Origin: Clostridiaceae bacterium
GTDB lineage: Bacteria; Bacillota; Clostridia; Lachnospirales; Lachnospiraceae
DNA: 64,000 nucleotides
NCBI GenBank assembly: GCA_910575795.1
Contig: CAJTGE010000025.1
Span: 1-64,000 of the forward strand
Direction: 5' to 3'
This document shows, in pieces, positions 36,258-45,181 of the stretch. The notes under the pieces were generated by a model that saw only the letters and a program-made list of their open reading frames with translations, did not search any database and had not been told where the DNA came from. The position numbers and the translations under genes are program-made. Position 1 is the first letter of the stretch. Each line of letters opens with the position of its first letter.

Positions 36258-37169
36258 ATGCAGGATTTTTTTGGCAGAGGACTGAGAGGCCAGGAGGCCG
36301 TGTCCAGGCCGGAACCCTACCAGTTATATCGGCGGGATCAGAATCTTTTGCCGGAAGCTCAGAGCTTAATCAGAGATTTTGAGTATTTTAAGAGCATGTA
36401 CCCATTAGGAGCAAGACGGCTGCAGCAATATGTGGAAGAGGTCTGCGATGAAATGGAATACGAGGGCAGCCCTATTTATGATGAATACCCGGATCGTATT
36501 CTGATAGAACAGATGCTGCAGAAAATCAGCCTGAAAGCAGCCGCCCTGCAGATGCAGGAGCCGGAAGAGGCCGCATGGGATCCGGCTGCAGGCGAGCCGC
36601 CGGCCCCGCCGGCAGCCGCAGCGCCTGAAACGCAGTCATCTGCCGCGCAGGAACCGCCCGCGGTTCTGCCGGAAGAATCTATCCCTGCCGGGCCGGCGGC
36701 CGGCGCTCCGGAAGAAACACAAATCCAGGAGCTTAGATCCAGGCAGGATCCCGCATATGTGCGCGTATCCTACGGCCCGCTTCGCGGAGAATGCAAAAAA
36801 GTCCCGGAGGGATATCAGACCTGGGAAACCGCCCCGGTAAAAATCCAGGAGGCCAGAGCCGTCCGTGCACAGGACGCCGCCAGTCCAAAGCGGGGTCCGT
36901 GGGGTCCGCCGCCGCCCGGCCCATGGGGTCCGCCCCGTCCGCCGCAGGGCCCGTGGGGGCCGCCGCCCCCGCCGCCGCCCGGCCCGTGGGGCCCGCCACG
37001 CCCCCCGCAGGGTCCCTGGGGTCCGCCGCCCCCGCCGCCGCCCGGTCCGTGGGGCCCGCCGCCCCCGCCGCCGCGCCCGGGAAAGCCGAACTTCCTTGGA
37101 GATCTGTTAAGCGTCCTCCTGTTTAACGAACTGCAGGGAAGACGCTGCCGCAGCGGGCGCTGCAGATAA
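36258..37169 (+). CDS. Proline-rich repeat protein of unknown function
   Basis: A 303-residue protein I do not recognise as a family. Residues 1-~110 are folded-looking and acidic (SLIRDFEYFKSMYPLGARRLQQYVEEVCDEMEYEGSPIYDEYPD). A Pro/Ala/Glu-rich linker follows, then about residues 210-280 repeat GPWGPPPPPPPGPWGPPRPPQ-like units. A short end NFLGDLLSVLLFNELQGRRCRSGRCR carries two cysteines and many arginines. There is no signal peptide. GGAGGT precedes the ATG. The mixed fold and repeat layout suggests a structural or spore/surface-associated protein, but this is a guess. Confidence 0.75.
   Translation: MQDFFGRGLRGQEAVSRPEPYQLYRRDQNLLPEAQSLIRDFEYFKSMYPLGARRLQQYVEEVCDEMEYEGSPIYDEYPDRILIEQMLQKISLKAAALQMQEPEEAAWDPAAGEPPAPPAAAAPETQSSAAQEPPAVLPEESIPAGPAAGAPEETQIQELRSRQDPAYVRVSYGPLRGECKKVPEGYQTWETAPVKIQEARAVRAQDAASPKRGPWGPPPPGPWGPPRPPQGPWGPPPPPPPGPWGPPRPPQGPWGPPPPPPPGPWGPPPPPPRPGKPNFLGDLLSVLLFNELQGRRCRSGRCR
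36895..37083 (+). repeat. In-gene tandem repeats coding for GPWGPP(P)n
   Basis: Imperfect GC-rich tandem units inside the proline-rich gene, each encoding Gly-Pro-Trp-Gly-Pro-Pro and a poly-proline stretch. Five or so units are visible, alternating PPRPPQ and PPPPPP spacers, so the gene is likely length-variable. Confidence 0.8.
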
Positions 37170-37288
37170 AGCCTGTCCCCCAAAAGGCTAACATAGATGA
37201 AACATAAAACTGCCTTATGATTAAAATGCCGCGGCAAAGAGAGACAACGGATTATCATCCCAATAGCCGGCCAACAGTACAGCCGGGA

Positions 37289-37376
37289 GCGGGCCATATA
37301 TCCATAAGGAACCCAGAGAAAACCGCCGGCGCTTTTCTCTGAGCGGAAGCGGGGTTCCGTTGGATATATGGCCCGC
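37289..37376. repeat. 88-bp nested palindrome in the 37170-37503 gap
   Basis: Outer arms GCGGGCCATATATCCA/TGGATATATGGCCCGC (16/16), inner arms GGAACCC/GGGTTCC and AGAGAAAA/TTTTCTCT, with one 10-nt bulge on the right side. No U-run follows. The rest of this gap holds no gene; a frame running through it into the next gene is rejected as a start. Confidence 0.75.
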
Positions 37377-37503
37377 TTGCGGCGTCCCTCTCACGTCAAT
37401 TGTCCCACTATCTGTAAACGAACCAATAGTATTTTCCCCCAACCTGTGTTATAATAACCAACAGCAGACCAACCCCCTCAGCTATTCAAAGGAAATTCTA
37501 TAT

Positions 37504-39987
37504 ATGAAAAAATTCATCAGGAAAAATTTGATTTTACTGTTTATATTTATAGCCGCCATTCTGGCATATTTTGGCGTATCCCTGTTAAAAAGTGAAGAGG
37601 ACAGCGCAGTCTATACGTCCATTGAGGACGCAAACCTGCCGGTTGCCCATATGGAGATCTTCGGAAGGCGTATGAACGCCCTGTACGGCTTTGTGGAAAA
37701 CCTCCCCAGAAGCGCCGGCCGGGGCGATCTGACGCTTCTGCCTCCGGATCGGCAGCTCCAGGTATATTTTGCCGATGTGGATTCCCGTGTCCTGGGGATC
37801 CGGTATGAGATTCGCAGTCTGGACGGAGAGAGACTGGTCGAGCGGACGGATCTTGAGGAGTGGCGGACAGAGGAAGACGGGATCCATGCAAAGCTTCCCA
37901 TCCAGAACCTTCTGGCTCAGGATGAGGAATATTTAATGACGCTCACCCTTTCTACAGAGGAGCATCCGGCTGTTTATTATTTCACAAGGATTGTCTCATC
38001 CGAGAATTCCTATATTGAGGCCATGCTTCAGCTTGCGATGGATTTTTCGGAGAAATCCTTTGATTATAATGAAGCCAGGGCCCTTACGACCTATCTGGAG
38101 ACGGATCTCAATGCGGATAACAGCACATTGGGCAGGACGAGCCTGAAAAACAGTTTTACGCAGCTTACCTGGCGCGGCATGGGGATGACGCGGCTCAGCG
38201 AGGCTTCGGTTCATCTGAAGGAAATGCAGGGCATTATGTGTACGATTGAGCTGGAGTATGTGGCCGGGCGCGAGACGGAGAGCGGGAGCGATGAATACTA
38301 TGACGTGACGGAGAGCTTTACCATGCGCTGGGGCACGGAGCGAATCTATATGATGGACTATGACAGGCGCGTAAATCAGATTTTTTCCGGCGAGGATCGG
38401 CTGTACTGGGATCGGCGGATTATGCTGGGAATTTCCGATGAGGACGAGCTGCAGGCGGTCAGCGATTCGTCAGGGACCTATAAGGCATTTGTCGCGAACC
38501 GTGCGCTCTGGCTGTTTGACACGGTCAGCCGGCAGAGCACAAAGGTATTTGCGTTCCGCAAGAGCGAGGACGATCTGCGCATGAATTTTAACTCGCACAG
38601 CGTGCGGATCTTATCAGTCAGCGAGGAAGGCAGTATCGATTTTCTGGTTTACGGCTATATGAGGCGGGGAAACCATGAAGGTACGACCGGCGTGGCATTC
38701 TACCGCTATGAGAGCGCGGACAATGCCCTGACCGAACGGCTCTATCTTCCGGTGGATGAGGATTACGGAAGTCTTCGCCAGGATATCGGCAGGCTGAGTT
38801 ATTTGAGCGACAATCATACGCTTTACCTCTACCTTGATCACGCTGTATACGGTGTGGATCTGCCCGGAAAGGAGTATGTGGTCGTGGCGGACGGCCTGAC
38901 GGAGGAGAATTTCGCCGTCAGCGCCGACGGGGCGAGGATCGCGTGGCAGGAAGGGGATGATATTTACAGCTCCTCCAGACTGAATGTGATGGATTTGACG
39001 ACCGGAAAAAAGGATGAGATACGGCCGGGAGACAATGGAGCCATCCGTCTGGTTGGCTTTGTGGGGAGCGATCTGGTTTACGGCCTGGCGCGTGAAGGGG
39101 ATACCCTGACTTCGGGCGGACGTATCACAGGACTCCCCCTCTATGCGGTCGAGATAGTCGGAAGCGGGATGGAGACGGAAACCCGGTATGAAAAGGATGG
39201 TATTTACCTGCAGAATGTGGAGATAGAGGACAGCCGCGTCCATCTGACGCGCATGAGGAGAAACGGCGCTTCCTATGAGATAGTGGACGAGGATACGCTG
39301 GTGTGCAATGAGGAGGTCGTGATGGATCCCCTGGACGGCATCGGATACCTGGCGGACAATGAATATGGCCGCATCTATTTTGTTCAGCTTGAGAGCGGGG
39401 AGACGCAGGGTCGCGATATCCAGATCCATGTTCCGAAAAAGGTGGTGGCAGAAGAAAATAATACAATCTATCTGAAGGCAAACCATGATTTGAAAGGCAG
39501 AGTCTACTATGCGTACAGCCAGGGCCGTATGAATGGGATGTATGTAGATTTTACCAGCGCAGTCATGGCGGCTTACGACGGGATGGGACTGGTGACCGAC
39601 GAAAACGGCTGTGTGTTCTGGAACCGGGTAAACCGGAGCCCGGCAAGGACGATCCGTGAAATATCCGGGGAAGAGACGCTGGCGCGCCGGTATCTGTCAG
39701 AGCTTGCGAGGGGAGAAGAGATGTCATCGGACGGCGTCTGCTTCATCGACGCCCGCGGCCTTTCCCTGGGGCAGGTTCTGTATTTCGTCTCACAGGGAAA
39801 GCCGGTAGCGGCCTTTTTAGGGGATGACAGCTATGGGCTGATCTACGGTTATGATCAGTACAATATTTCGTGCCTCTGGTACCCGGGCACAGAATATGCC
39901 TACAGTGATAAAATGGGGCTAAACGACGCCACAGCCTTTTTTGAAAGCAGAGGCAGAAACGATTTTGTATGCTTCCTGGAGCAGTAA
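37504..39987 (+). CDS. Membrane-anchored extracytoplasmic protein with beta-propeller-like body and degenerate C39-like end
   Basis: An 827-residue protein of unknown function. The start MKKFIRKNLILLFIFIAAIL is an uncleaved signal anchor, putting the rest outside. The middle has repeated short beta-rich units of the kind VSADGARIAWQEGDDIY and LNVMDLTTGKKDEI that resemble a propeller. The C-terminal ~100 residues (LSLGQVLYFVSQGKPVAAF.., YGLIYGYDQYNIS) look like a peptidase C39-like fold; the catalytic Cys is not apparent and the expected His position reads Tyr/Leu. Similar proteins are common in Lachnospiraceae. The domain reading is inference. Confidence 0.8.
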   Translation: MKKFIRKNLILLFIFIAAILAYFGVSLLKSEEDSAVYTSIEDANLPVAHMEIFGRRMNALYGFVENLPRSAGRGDLTLLPPDRQLQVYFADVDSRVLGIRYEIRSLDGERLVERTDLEEWRTEEDGIHAKLPIQNLLAQDEEYLMTLTLSTEEHPAVYYFTRIVSSENSYIEAMLQLAMDFSEKSFDYNEARALTTYLETDLNADNSTLGRTSLKNSFTQLTWRGMGMTRLSEASVHLKEMQGIMCTIELEYVAGRETESGSDEYYDVTESFTMRWGTERIYMMDYDRRVNQIFSGEDRLYWDRRIMLGISDEDELQAVSDSSGTYKAFVANRALWLFDTVSRQSTKVFAFRKSEDDLRMNFNSHSVRILSVSEEGSIDFLVYGYMRRGNHEGTTGVAFYRYESADNALTERLYLPVDEDYGSLRQDIGRLSYLSDNHTLYLYLDHAVYGVDLPGKEYVVVADGLTEENFAVSADGARIAWQEGDDIYSSSRLNVMDLTTGKKDEIRPGDNGAIRLVGFVGSDLVYGLAREGDTLTSGGRITGLPLYAVEIVGSGMETETRYEKDGIYLQNVEIEDSRVHLTRMRRNGASYEIVDEDTLVCNEEVVMDPLDGIGYLADNEYGRIYFVQLESGETQGRDIQIHVPKKVVAEENNTIYLKANHDLKGRVYYAYSQGRMNGMYVDFTSAVMAAYDGMGLVTDENGCVFWNRVNRSPARTIREISGEETLARRYLSELARGEEMSSDGVCFIDARGLSLGQVLYFVSQGKPVAAFLGDDSYGLIYGYDQYNISCLWYPGTEYAYSDKMGLNDATAFFESRGRNDFVCFLEQ

Positions 39988-40002
39988 CAGGGAAATCGCG
40001 CC

Positions 40003-40031
40003 TTTACAAATCGGCGTTTTGTGGTTATAAT
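40003..40031 (+). promoter_or_regulatory. Promoter of murA
   Basis: TTTACA (40003-40008), 17-bp spacer, TATAAT (40026-40031). A ~155-nt GC-rich leader follows, with a GGGGAA..TTATTCCC hairpin at about 40108-40127. Confidence 0.7.
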
Positions 40032-40195
40032 ATCCACAAAAGGGCTTTTATGCACACGGGCGCCCAGAGGAAGATTGTCAGCCAGCGCTGACGGGCGCGC
40101 GGCGGGCAGGGGAAGAATGTTATTCCCTGTTCGATTGTGCCTGCCTGATTCAACAGCATATAGCGAGTATTCGTTTCAATATATAGAGGTGCCAC

Positions 40196-41488
40196 ATGGA
40201 ACAGTATATTATGAAGGGCGGAAGCCCTCTGGCGGGAGAGGTCACGATCAGCGGGGCCAAGAATGCCGCTCTCGGAATTTTAGCCGCGTCAATTATGACA
40301 GATGATGATGTTTTGATAGAGAACCTTCCGGATGTGAGGGATATCAACGTCCTTTTGGAAGCGATTGAGAAGATTGGAGCGCGTGTGAAACGCACGGATC
40401 GTCACACGGTCCGTATTAATGCAAGCCATATACGCCGGGTGAGCGTGGATGATGAATATATCCGCAAAATCCGGGCATCGTATTATTTTATCGGAGCGCT
40501 TTTGGGAAAATATAAGAGCGCGGAGGTCCCGCTCCCGGGCGGCTGTAATATCGGCAGCAGGCCCATTGACCAGCATCTGAAGGGTTTTCGCGCTCTGGGG
40601 GCCAGGGTGGAAGTGGAGAAGGGAGCCGTGGTGGCCCACGCGATAGATTTGGTGGGCAGCCATATTTATCTGGACGTCGTATCTGTGGGCGCTACCATTA
40701 ATATCATGATGGCAGCTACCCTGGCGGAAGGCGAGACGATTATTGAGAACCCGGCCAAGGAGCCGCATGTCGTGGATGTGGCGAACTTCCTGAACAGCAT
40801 GGGCGCCAATGTCAAGGGAGCCGGGACAGATGTGATCCGGATCCGGGGCGTCAAGCACCTGCACGGGACGGAGTATTCGATCATACCGGATCAGATTGAG
40901 GCCGGCACATTTATGTGCGCGGCGGCGATCACCCGCGGCGACGTGATGGTACAGAATGTGATACCAAAGCATCTGGAAGCGATCAGCGCCAAGCTGATCG
41001 AACTTGGCTGCGAGGTGACGGAGTTTGACGAGGCGGTCCGTGTTGTGGGAAGGCCCAGGCACCGCCATACGGATATCAAGACGCTGCCTTATCCGGGATT
41101 TCCCACGGACATGCAGCCGCAGATCACTGTAACTCTGGCGCTGGCAGAGGGAACCAGCATTGTGACAGAGAGTATATTTGAAAATCGTTTCAAATATGTG
41201 GACGAGCTGGCGCGTATGGGCGGTTCCATAAAGGTGGAAGGAAATACAGCGATTATCAGCGGAGTGAAGCAGCTAACAGGCGCGCAGGTGAACGCGCCGG
41301 ATCTGCGGGCCGGAGCTGCGCTGGTGATTGCCGGGCTGGCGGCCGACGGCTACACGACTGTGGATGAAATCGGATATATTCAGAGAGGATATGAGAATTT
41401 TGAAAAAAAGCTTCAGGGCCTGGGCGCTATGATAGAGAAAGTGGACTCAGACAAAGAGGCGCAGAAATTTAAATTAAGGGTCGTCTGA
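40196..41488 (+). CDS. murA: UDP-N-acetylglucosamine 1-carboxyvinyltransferase
   Basis: A 430-residue MurA, the first committed enzyme of peptidoglycan synthesis, adding enolpyruvate to UDP-GlcNAc. The start GGSPLAGEVTISGAKNAALG carries the conserved Lys-Asn. The catalytic cysteine is present in PGGCNIGSRPIDQHLKG, so it should be sensitive to fosfomycin. LPYPGFPTDMQPQ and the end region ERGYE-like (IQRGYENFEKKLQGLGA) are intact. Confidence 0.96.
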   Translation: MEQYIMKGGSPLAGEVTISGAKNAALGILAASIMTDDDVLIENLPDVRDINVLLEAIEKIGARVKRTDRHTVRINASHIRRVSVDDEYIRKIRASYYFIGALLGKYKSAEVPLPGGCNIGSRPIDQHLKGFRALGARVEVEKGAVVAHAIDLVGSHIYLDVVSVGATINIMMAATLAEGETIIENPAKEPHVVDVANFLNSMGANVKGAGTDVIRIRGVKHLHGTEYSIIPDQIEAGTFMCAAAITRGDVMVQNVIPKHLEAISAKLIELGCEVTEFDEAVRVVGRPRHRHTDIKTLPYPGFPTDMQPQITVTLALAEGTSIVTESIFENRFKYVDELARMGGSIKVEGNTAIISGVKQLTGAQVNAPDLRAGAALVIAGLAADGYTTVDEIGYIQRGYENFEKKLQGLGAMIEKVDSDKEAQKFKLRVV

Positions 41489-41500
41489 GACGAATCCCGG

Positions 41501-41546
41501 GCTGCCGCAATGGAACTGAGTCCCTTTGCGGCAGCTTTCTTTTTCA
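41501..41546 (+). terminator. Terminator after murA
   Basis: GCTGCCGCA/TGCGGCAGC followed by TTTCTTTTT. Confidence 0.85.
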
Positions 41547-41583
41547 GGCAAGTTAAAATTACAGGATTTTGGTGGAGAGTGCG

Positions 41584-43152
41584 ATGGAAAATTTGCAATC
41601 AGAGTGGGGAACGTTTATCCGGGAAAATCGTTTGACGCCGTGGATTTGCGCGGCGGCGGCAGCGCTCAGCTACGGGGTCATGTTGAGCGGGCTTCGGATC
41701 GGCGTGGATTCAGAGTATAATATGTATAATCCGGACGCGCTTATGAGGAGCTGGTATTCAATTAACCGCTATAGCCTGGTATGGCTTAAAAACCTGTTCG
41801 GAATGCGGATGCTGAACCCGTTTGCGGAAAACCTGCTTATGATAGCGGTTTTGACGCTGTGCGGGATATTCTCTTCTTTTATGTTTTACAGCTTCAGCGG
41901 CGGATCGCCGAATATGAAGGGCTTCTGCGCCGTATTTCCGCTGCTGCTTTTAACGCATCCCTGCTATGTCCAACAGTATGTGTTTACTTTACAGGCATTT
42001 GAGGTGGCGCTGTGTATGCTGGGCTGTCTTGCGGCAGCGTTTTGCAGCGCGAGGTGGGCGTGCGGGGCAGCATGGGGCTGGGGCGCGGCCGGCGTGCTTT
42101 TGATGGCCTTTGGCTTTGGCGGTTATCAGGCTCTGGTTCCCTTTTATATGGCGGCGGCGCTGGGAATTTATCTTATTTATTTTGAATTTCATGATAATCA
42201 GGAAAAAATGTTTTATTTAAAATGCGCTCTCCGCCATCTGGCGGCTTTTCTGGCCGGATATGCGCTGTATGTGCTGATCGGAAAAGCGGTTACCTTTTAC
42301 TTGTTTGGCCCGGAGTTTCAGGGCGACTATCTGGAAGGACAGATTTTATGGAGGACCGGCTCTGTGCAGACGTGTATGGCGTTTATGAAGAGCTATATCC
42401 GCGACGTTCTTCTGGGGAAAGAGGAATTCTATCCGGCGACGTTTTTTCCCTTTGCCCTCCTTTTTGCCCTGCGCCTTTTGTGGGTCTGGGGAAGAAAGAG
42501 GCGCAGAGAATTTCTGCTCTATGCGCTGGCGGCCCTTGCCCTGGCGCTGTCGCCATTTTTCCTGTGCTTTTATCAGGGCGGCGGGATTCTGATACGTTCA
42601 CAGATGAGCCTTCCCTTTGCAGCGGCCTTTTTCGGGGCGTCGCTGGCGTATTTTGTCTCCGCGCCTTTATCAGGGCATGCGGCCGGGAGCGTGAAAAAGC
42701 CGGCGGCATTCCTGACAGCCGCAGTTCTCGTTGTCTGCGGCGTCAATCAGGGGACGACCTCGTCGCGGGCTGTACTGACGGCCCAGATGACGTATGAGGC
42801 GGATCGGATGACTGCCATGCAGATTGCGGAAGGGCTAAGGCGTCTGGGCGTCTCAGAAGCCGGAACGCGGATCGCGATGCTTGGCCAGTACCATCCATCC
42901 CTTCCCATAAGCGTTTCCATCCGCAGGGAATCCGTGGGATATTCCATCTTTGAGTGGGATTTTCAGGGGCCGGCGGGCGTGTCGCACCGGGGAGCGGGCT
43001 TTATGAGGGTTCACGGCCTTCCCTACGAAGCGGCGACCGAGGAGGAGTTTATAAAGGCTAAGGAATACGGCGCGTCCATGCCCTGCTGGCCGTCTGCCGG
43101 ATCCATGGCGCTTATGGGCGATGTGGTAATTGTAAAATTTTCGGAAGAATAG
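41584..43152 (+). CDS. Polytopic membrane protein, GtrII-like glucosyltransferase domain
   Basis: A 522-residue protein with about ten or more hydrophobic helices. The first loop SGLRIGVDSEYNMYNPDALMRSWYSINRYSLVWLKNLFG and the long extracytoplasmic tail fit the GtrII-like family, whose members move glucosyl units from undecaprenyl phosphate onto surface polymers. The tail (about residues 400-522) ends MALMGDVVIVKFSEE. The start is the ATG after GGTGGAGAG. It lies 95 bp past murA with a terminator between, so it is independent. Family call is moderate. Confidence 0.7.
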   Translation: MENLQSEWGTFIRENRLTPWICAAAAALSYGVMLSGLRIGVDSEYNMYNPDALMRSWYSINRYSLVWLKNLFGMRMLNPFAENLLMIAVLTLCGIFSSFMFYSFSGGSPNMKGFCAVFPLLLLTHPCYVQQYVFTLQAFEVALCMLGCLAAAFCSARWACGAAWGWGAAGVLLMAFGFGGYQALVPFYMAAALGIYLIYFEFHDNQEKMFYLKCALRHLAAFLAGYALYVLIGKAVTFYLFGPEFQGDYLEGQILWRTGSVQTCMAFMKSYIRDVLLGKEEFYPATFFPFALLFALRLLWVWGRKRRREFLLYALAALALALSPFFLCFYQGGGILIRSQMSLPFAAAFFGASLAYFVSAPLSGHAAGSVKKPAAFLTAAVLVVCGVNQGTTSSRAVLTAQMTYEADRMTAMQIAEGLRRLGVSEAGTRIAMLGQYHPSLPISVSIRRESVGYSIFEWDFQGPAGVSHRGAGFMRVHGLPYEAATEEEFIKAKEYGASMPCWPSAGSMALMGDVVIVKFSEE

Positions 43153-43162
43153 CGCAAAAAAC

Positions 43163-43191
43163 TTGCAAACACGGAAAAAACCTGATATTAT
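43163..43191 (+). promoter_or_regulatory. Promoter of rpsF-ssb-rpsR
   Basis: TTGCAA (43163-43168), 17-bp spacer, TATTAT (43186-43191). Confidence 0.8.
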
Positions 43192-43204
43192 AGATACTCG
43201 TGAT

Positions 43205-43262
43205 ATATTAACTAAGTTCCTTACTCCCTGCTGGAGTCAGGGGGTCAGAGACCACAAGGAGG
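43205..43262 (+). promoter_or_regulatory. Possible S6:S18-responsive leader of rpsF
   Basis: CTCCCTG-CTGGAGT-CAGGGGG forms a stem, GGTCAGAGACC a second, and CCTT can pair with the AAGG of the ribosome binding site. Leaders bound by the S6:S18 complex occur before rpsF in many bacteria; the match here is by position and fold only. Confidence 0.4.
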
Positions 43263-43272
43263 TAAAAAGAAC

Positions 43273-43560
43273 ATGAACAAGTATGAGTTGGCAGTTGTTC
43301 TCAACGCAAAGCTCGAGGACGAGGAGAGAGCCGCGGCGATGGAAAAGGTGACAGGATACATCACACGTTTCGGCGGCGCTGTAACTGGCATTGACGAGTG
43401 GGGTAAGAAGAGACTGGCTTACGAGATTCAGAAGATGAAAGAAGGCTTCTATTATTTCGTACACTTTGAGTCTGATTCCGTATGCCCGAACGAGGTAGAG
43501 GCCCACATTCGCATCATGGAGCCGGTTATCCGTTACTTATGCGTTAGAGAGGATGCATAG
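43273..43560 (+). CDS. rpsF: 30S ribosomal protein S6
   Basis: A 95-residue S6 with MNKYELAVVLNAKLEDEERAA, GAVTGIDEWGKKRLAYEIQKMKEGFYYFVHFE and the C-terminal strand RIMEPVIRYLCVRED. It binds S18 on the 30S platform. AAGGAGGTAAAAAGAAC precedes the ATG. Confidence 0.97.
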   Translation: MNKYELAVVLNAKLEDEERAAAMEKVTGYITRFGGAVTGIDEWGKKRLAYEIQKMKEGFYYFVHFESDSVCPNEVEAHIRIMEPVIRYLCVREDA

Positions 43561-43579
43561 ATAAAGAAAGAGTGATCGT

Positions 43580-44044
43580 ATGAATAAAGTAATTCTGATG
43601 GGAAGATTGACCAGGGATCCGGAAGTGAGATATTCACAGGGCGAGCGCGCAATGGCGATTGCCAGATATACGCTGGCCGTCGATCGCAGAGGGCGCAGAG
43701 GCGGCAATGACGACGGGGCGCAGACAGCGGATTTCATTCCATGCGTCGCCTTTGACAGGGCGGGCGAGTTTGCGGAGCGCTATTTCCGCCAGGGCATTAA
43801 GATTGTAGTGACCGGAAGGATCCAGACTGGCAGCTACACCAATAGAGACGGTCAGAAGGTATATACAACAGAGGTAATCGTAGAGGATCAGGAGTTTGCG
43901 GAGAGCAAGAACGCATCATCCGGCGCCGGGAACGCAGACAGCGGATACCGCCCGGCTGAACGCCCGACGCCGTCCAGCGCAATCGGCGATGGATTTATGA
44001 ATATTCCTGACGGAGTTGAAGACGAGGGCCTTCCTTTTAACTAA
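43580..44044 (+). CDS. ssb: Single-stranded DNA-binding protein
   Basis: A 154-residue SSB: an N-terminal OB fold (MNKVILMGRLTRDPEVRY.., DFIPCVAFDRAGEFAERYF, GRIQTGSYTNRDGQKVYTTEVIVE), then a flexible linker and the acidic tip DEGLPFN used to recruit replication and repair enzymes. It lies between rpsF and rpsR, as in most Firmicutes. Confidence 0.96.
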   Translation: MNKVILMGRLTRDPEVRYSQGERAMAIARYTLAVDRRGRRGGNDDGAQTADFIPCVAFDRAGEFAERYFRQGIKIVVTGRIQTGSYTNRDGQKVYTTEVIVEDQEFAESKNASSGAGNADSGYRPAERPTPSSAIGDGFMNIPDGVEDEGLPFN

Positions 44045-44134
44045 GCGCGATATTCCGGGAATCGGTCCCCCGGAGAGGACGGGAAAGGCCCATAAAGCGG
44101 CGGCGCCGCTTATTTTGTAAAGGAGGAAATACCA

Positions 44135-44401
44135 ATGGCATTCAATAAAGGCGACAGAGCAGACGCTTCCAAAGTAAGGAGAGGCGGTATGCGCAGAAGA
44201 AAAAAAGTTTGTGTATTCTGCGGTGAGAAGAACGGAGTCATCGATTACAAGGATGTAAATAAGTTAAAGAGATACGTATCCGAGAGAGGAAAGATTCTTC
44301 CGAGAAGAATCACAGGCAACTGTGCAAAGCATCAGAGAGCCCTTACGGTAGCGATCAAGAGAGCCAGACACCTGGCGCTTATGCCCTATTCCTGCGATTA
44401 A
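44135..44401 (+). CDS. rpsR: 30S ribosomal protein S18, cysteine-containing form
   Basis: An 88-residue S18. It keeps CVFCGEKN and NCAKHQRAL, giving a Cys-x2-Cys and Cys-x2-His set that could hold zinc; many S18 proteins lack these. [18 protein letters not shown] and [13 protein letters not shown] are standard. AAAGGAGGAAATACC precedes the ATG. Confidence 0.96.
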   Translation: MAFNKGDRADASKVRRGGMRRRKKVCVFCGEKNGVIDYKDVNKLKRYVSERGKILPRRITGNCAKHQRALTVAIKRARHLALMPYSCD

Positions 44402-44420
44402 GAGTGATATTTATAAAGGC

Positions 44421-44454
44421 GGCGCGGTTTCCCTGTGACGGGAGCCGCGCTTTT
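44421..44454 (+). terminator. Terminator after rpsR
   Basis: GGCGCGG..TCCC/GGGA..CCGCGC followed by TTTT. Confidence 0.75.
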
Positions 44455-44505
44455 GCTGTGTACAGCGAGATTTCGGGAGTAGATGAATTATGAAAGGGGA
44501 ATCTT

Positions 44506-45006
44506 ATGAAGCTTACACTGAAACCATGGACGACAGAGGACGCAGAGCGGCTCTCCGATGTATTTAACAGCTCCAGGCGAGATTACACTTCAAACCGCAG
44601 GCCGACGCCGTACCCGGTCCGGGAGGCGCAGCGATGGCTGGACGAGACGGCGAAAAAGGACGAGACAGAGGGACTGTTTTACGCGATTCTCGCGGATGAG
44701 GAGTATGTGGGATTTATTACCGTTGAACGTATGGAGGATGTGCACTGCCGCGACGCGGAAATCGGGTATCTGCTCAAAACCCGGGAGGAATCAAAGGGAA
44801 TCGCAACCTGGGCAGTAGGAGAGGCATGCAAAAGGGCGTTTGAGAAAATGGATATCGTGCGGCTGACAGGTTATGTATTTGCCGCCAATACGGCCTCCAG
44901 AAAGGTTATGGAAAAGAACGGGTTTGTCCTGGAGGGAGTGATGAAGCAGGCGCTTTATAAGAACGGGCAGCTTCAGGATGACTGTATCTATGCGAAATAC
45001 CGATAG
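44506..45006 (+). CDS. GNAT-family N-acetyltransferase (RimJ/RimL-like)
   Basis: A 166-residue GNAT enzyme using acetyl-CoA. It opens MKLTLKPWTTEDAERLSDVFNSS, has AEIGYLLKTREESKGIATWAVGEACKRAFE (the acetyl-CoA loop) and VFAANTASRKVMEKNGFVLEGVMKQALYKNG, typical of ribosomal-protein or aminoglycoside-type acetyltransferases. The substrate is unknown. AAAGGGGAATCTT precedes the ATG. Confidence 0.88.
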   Translation: MKLTLKPWTTEDAERLSDVFNSSRRDYTSNRRPTPYPVREAQRWLDETAKKDETEGLFYAILADEEYVGFITVERMEDVHCRDAEIGYLLKTREESKGIATWAVGEACKRAFEKMDIVRLTGYVFAANTASRKVMEKNGFVLEGVMKQALYKNGQLQDDCIYAKYR

Positions 45007-45025
45007 ATGAAAATCAATTTTAAAA

Positions 45026-45054
45026 TTGACAAGAAACCTCTAATCTGCTATAGT
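45026..45054 (+). promoter_or_regulatory. Promoter of the DEAD-box helicase
   Basis: Near-consensus TTGACA (45026-45031), 17-bp spacer, TATAGT (45049-45054). Confidence 0.85.
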
Positions 45055-45074
45055 TTAATAGAAATTTAGAAGCG

Positions 45075-45117
45075 AGAAGGTTCAAGAACTGAAACGTATC
45101 TTGAATCTTCTTTTTTT
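45075..45117 (+). terminator. Leader terminator before the DEAD-box helicase
   Basis: AGAAGGTTCAAGA pairs with TCTTGAATCTTCT, closing an 11-nt loop and ending in seven T. It starts about 15 nt after the predicted transcription start and lies 65 nt before the start codon. It therefore looks like an attenuator, or the end of a ~55-nt small RNA. Confidence 0.85.
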
Positions 45118-45181
45118 CAGAACATAAAATCGTGCAGACTGTAGTGAAAGATACAGTAAGGTGAGAATAGAAAGGGACAAG

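Noticed and set aside
36733..37297. Glycine-rich reading frames opposite the proline-rich gene
   Set aside because: They are the mirror of GC-rich CCG repeats; no ribosome binding site, and the plus-strand frame has a good start and domain structure.
37360..37503. Extended N-terminus of the 827-residue anchored protein
   Set aside because: It starts inside a palindrome, and the signal anchor MKKFIRKN at 37504 is the natural N-terminus.
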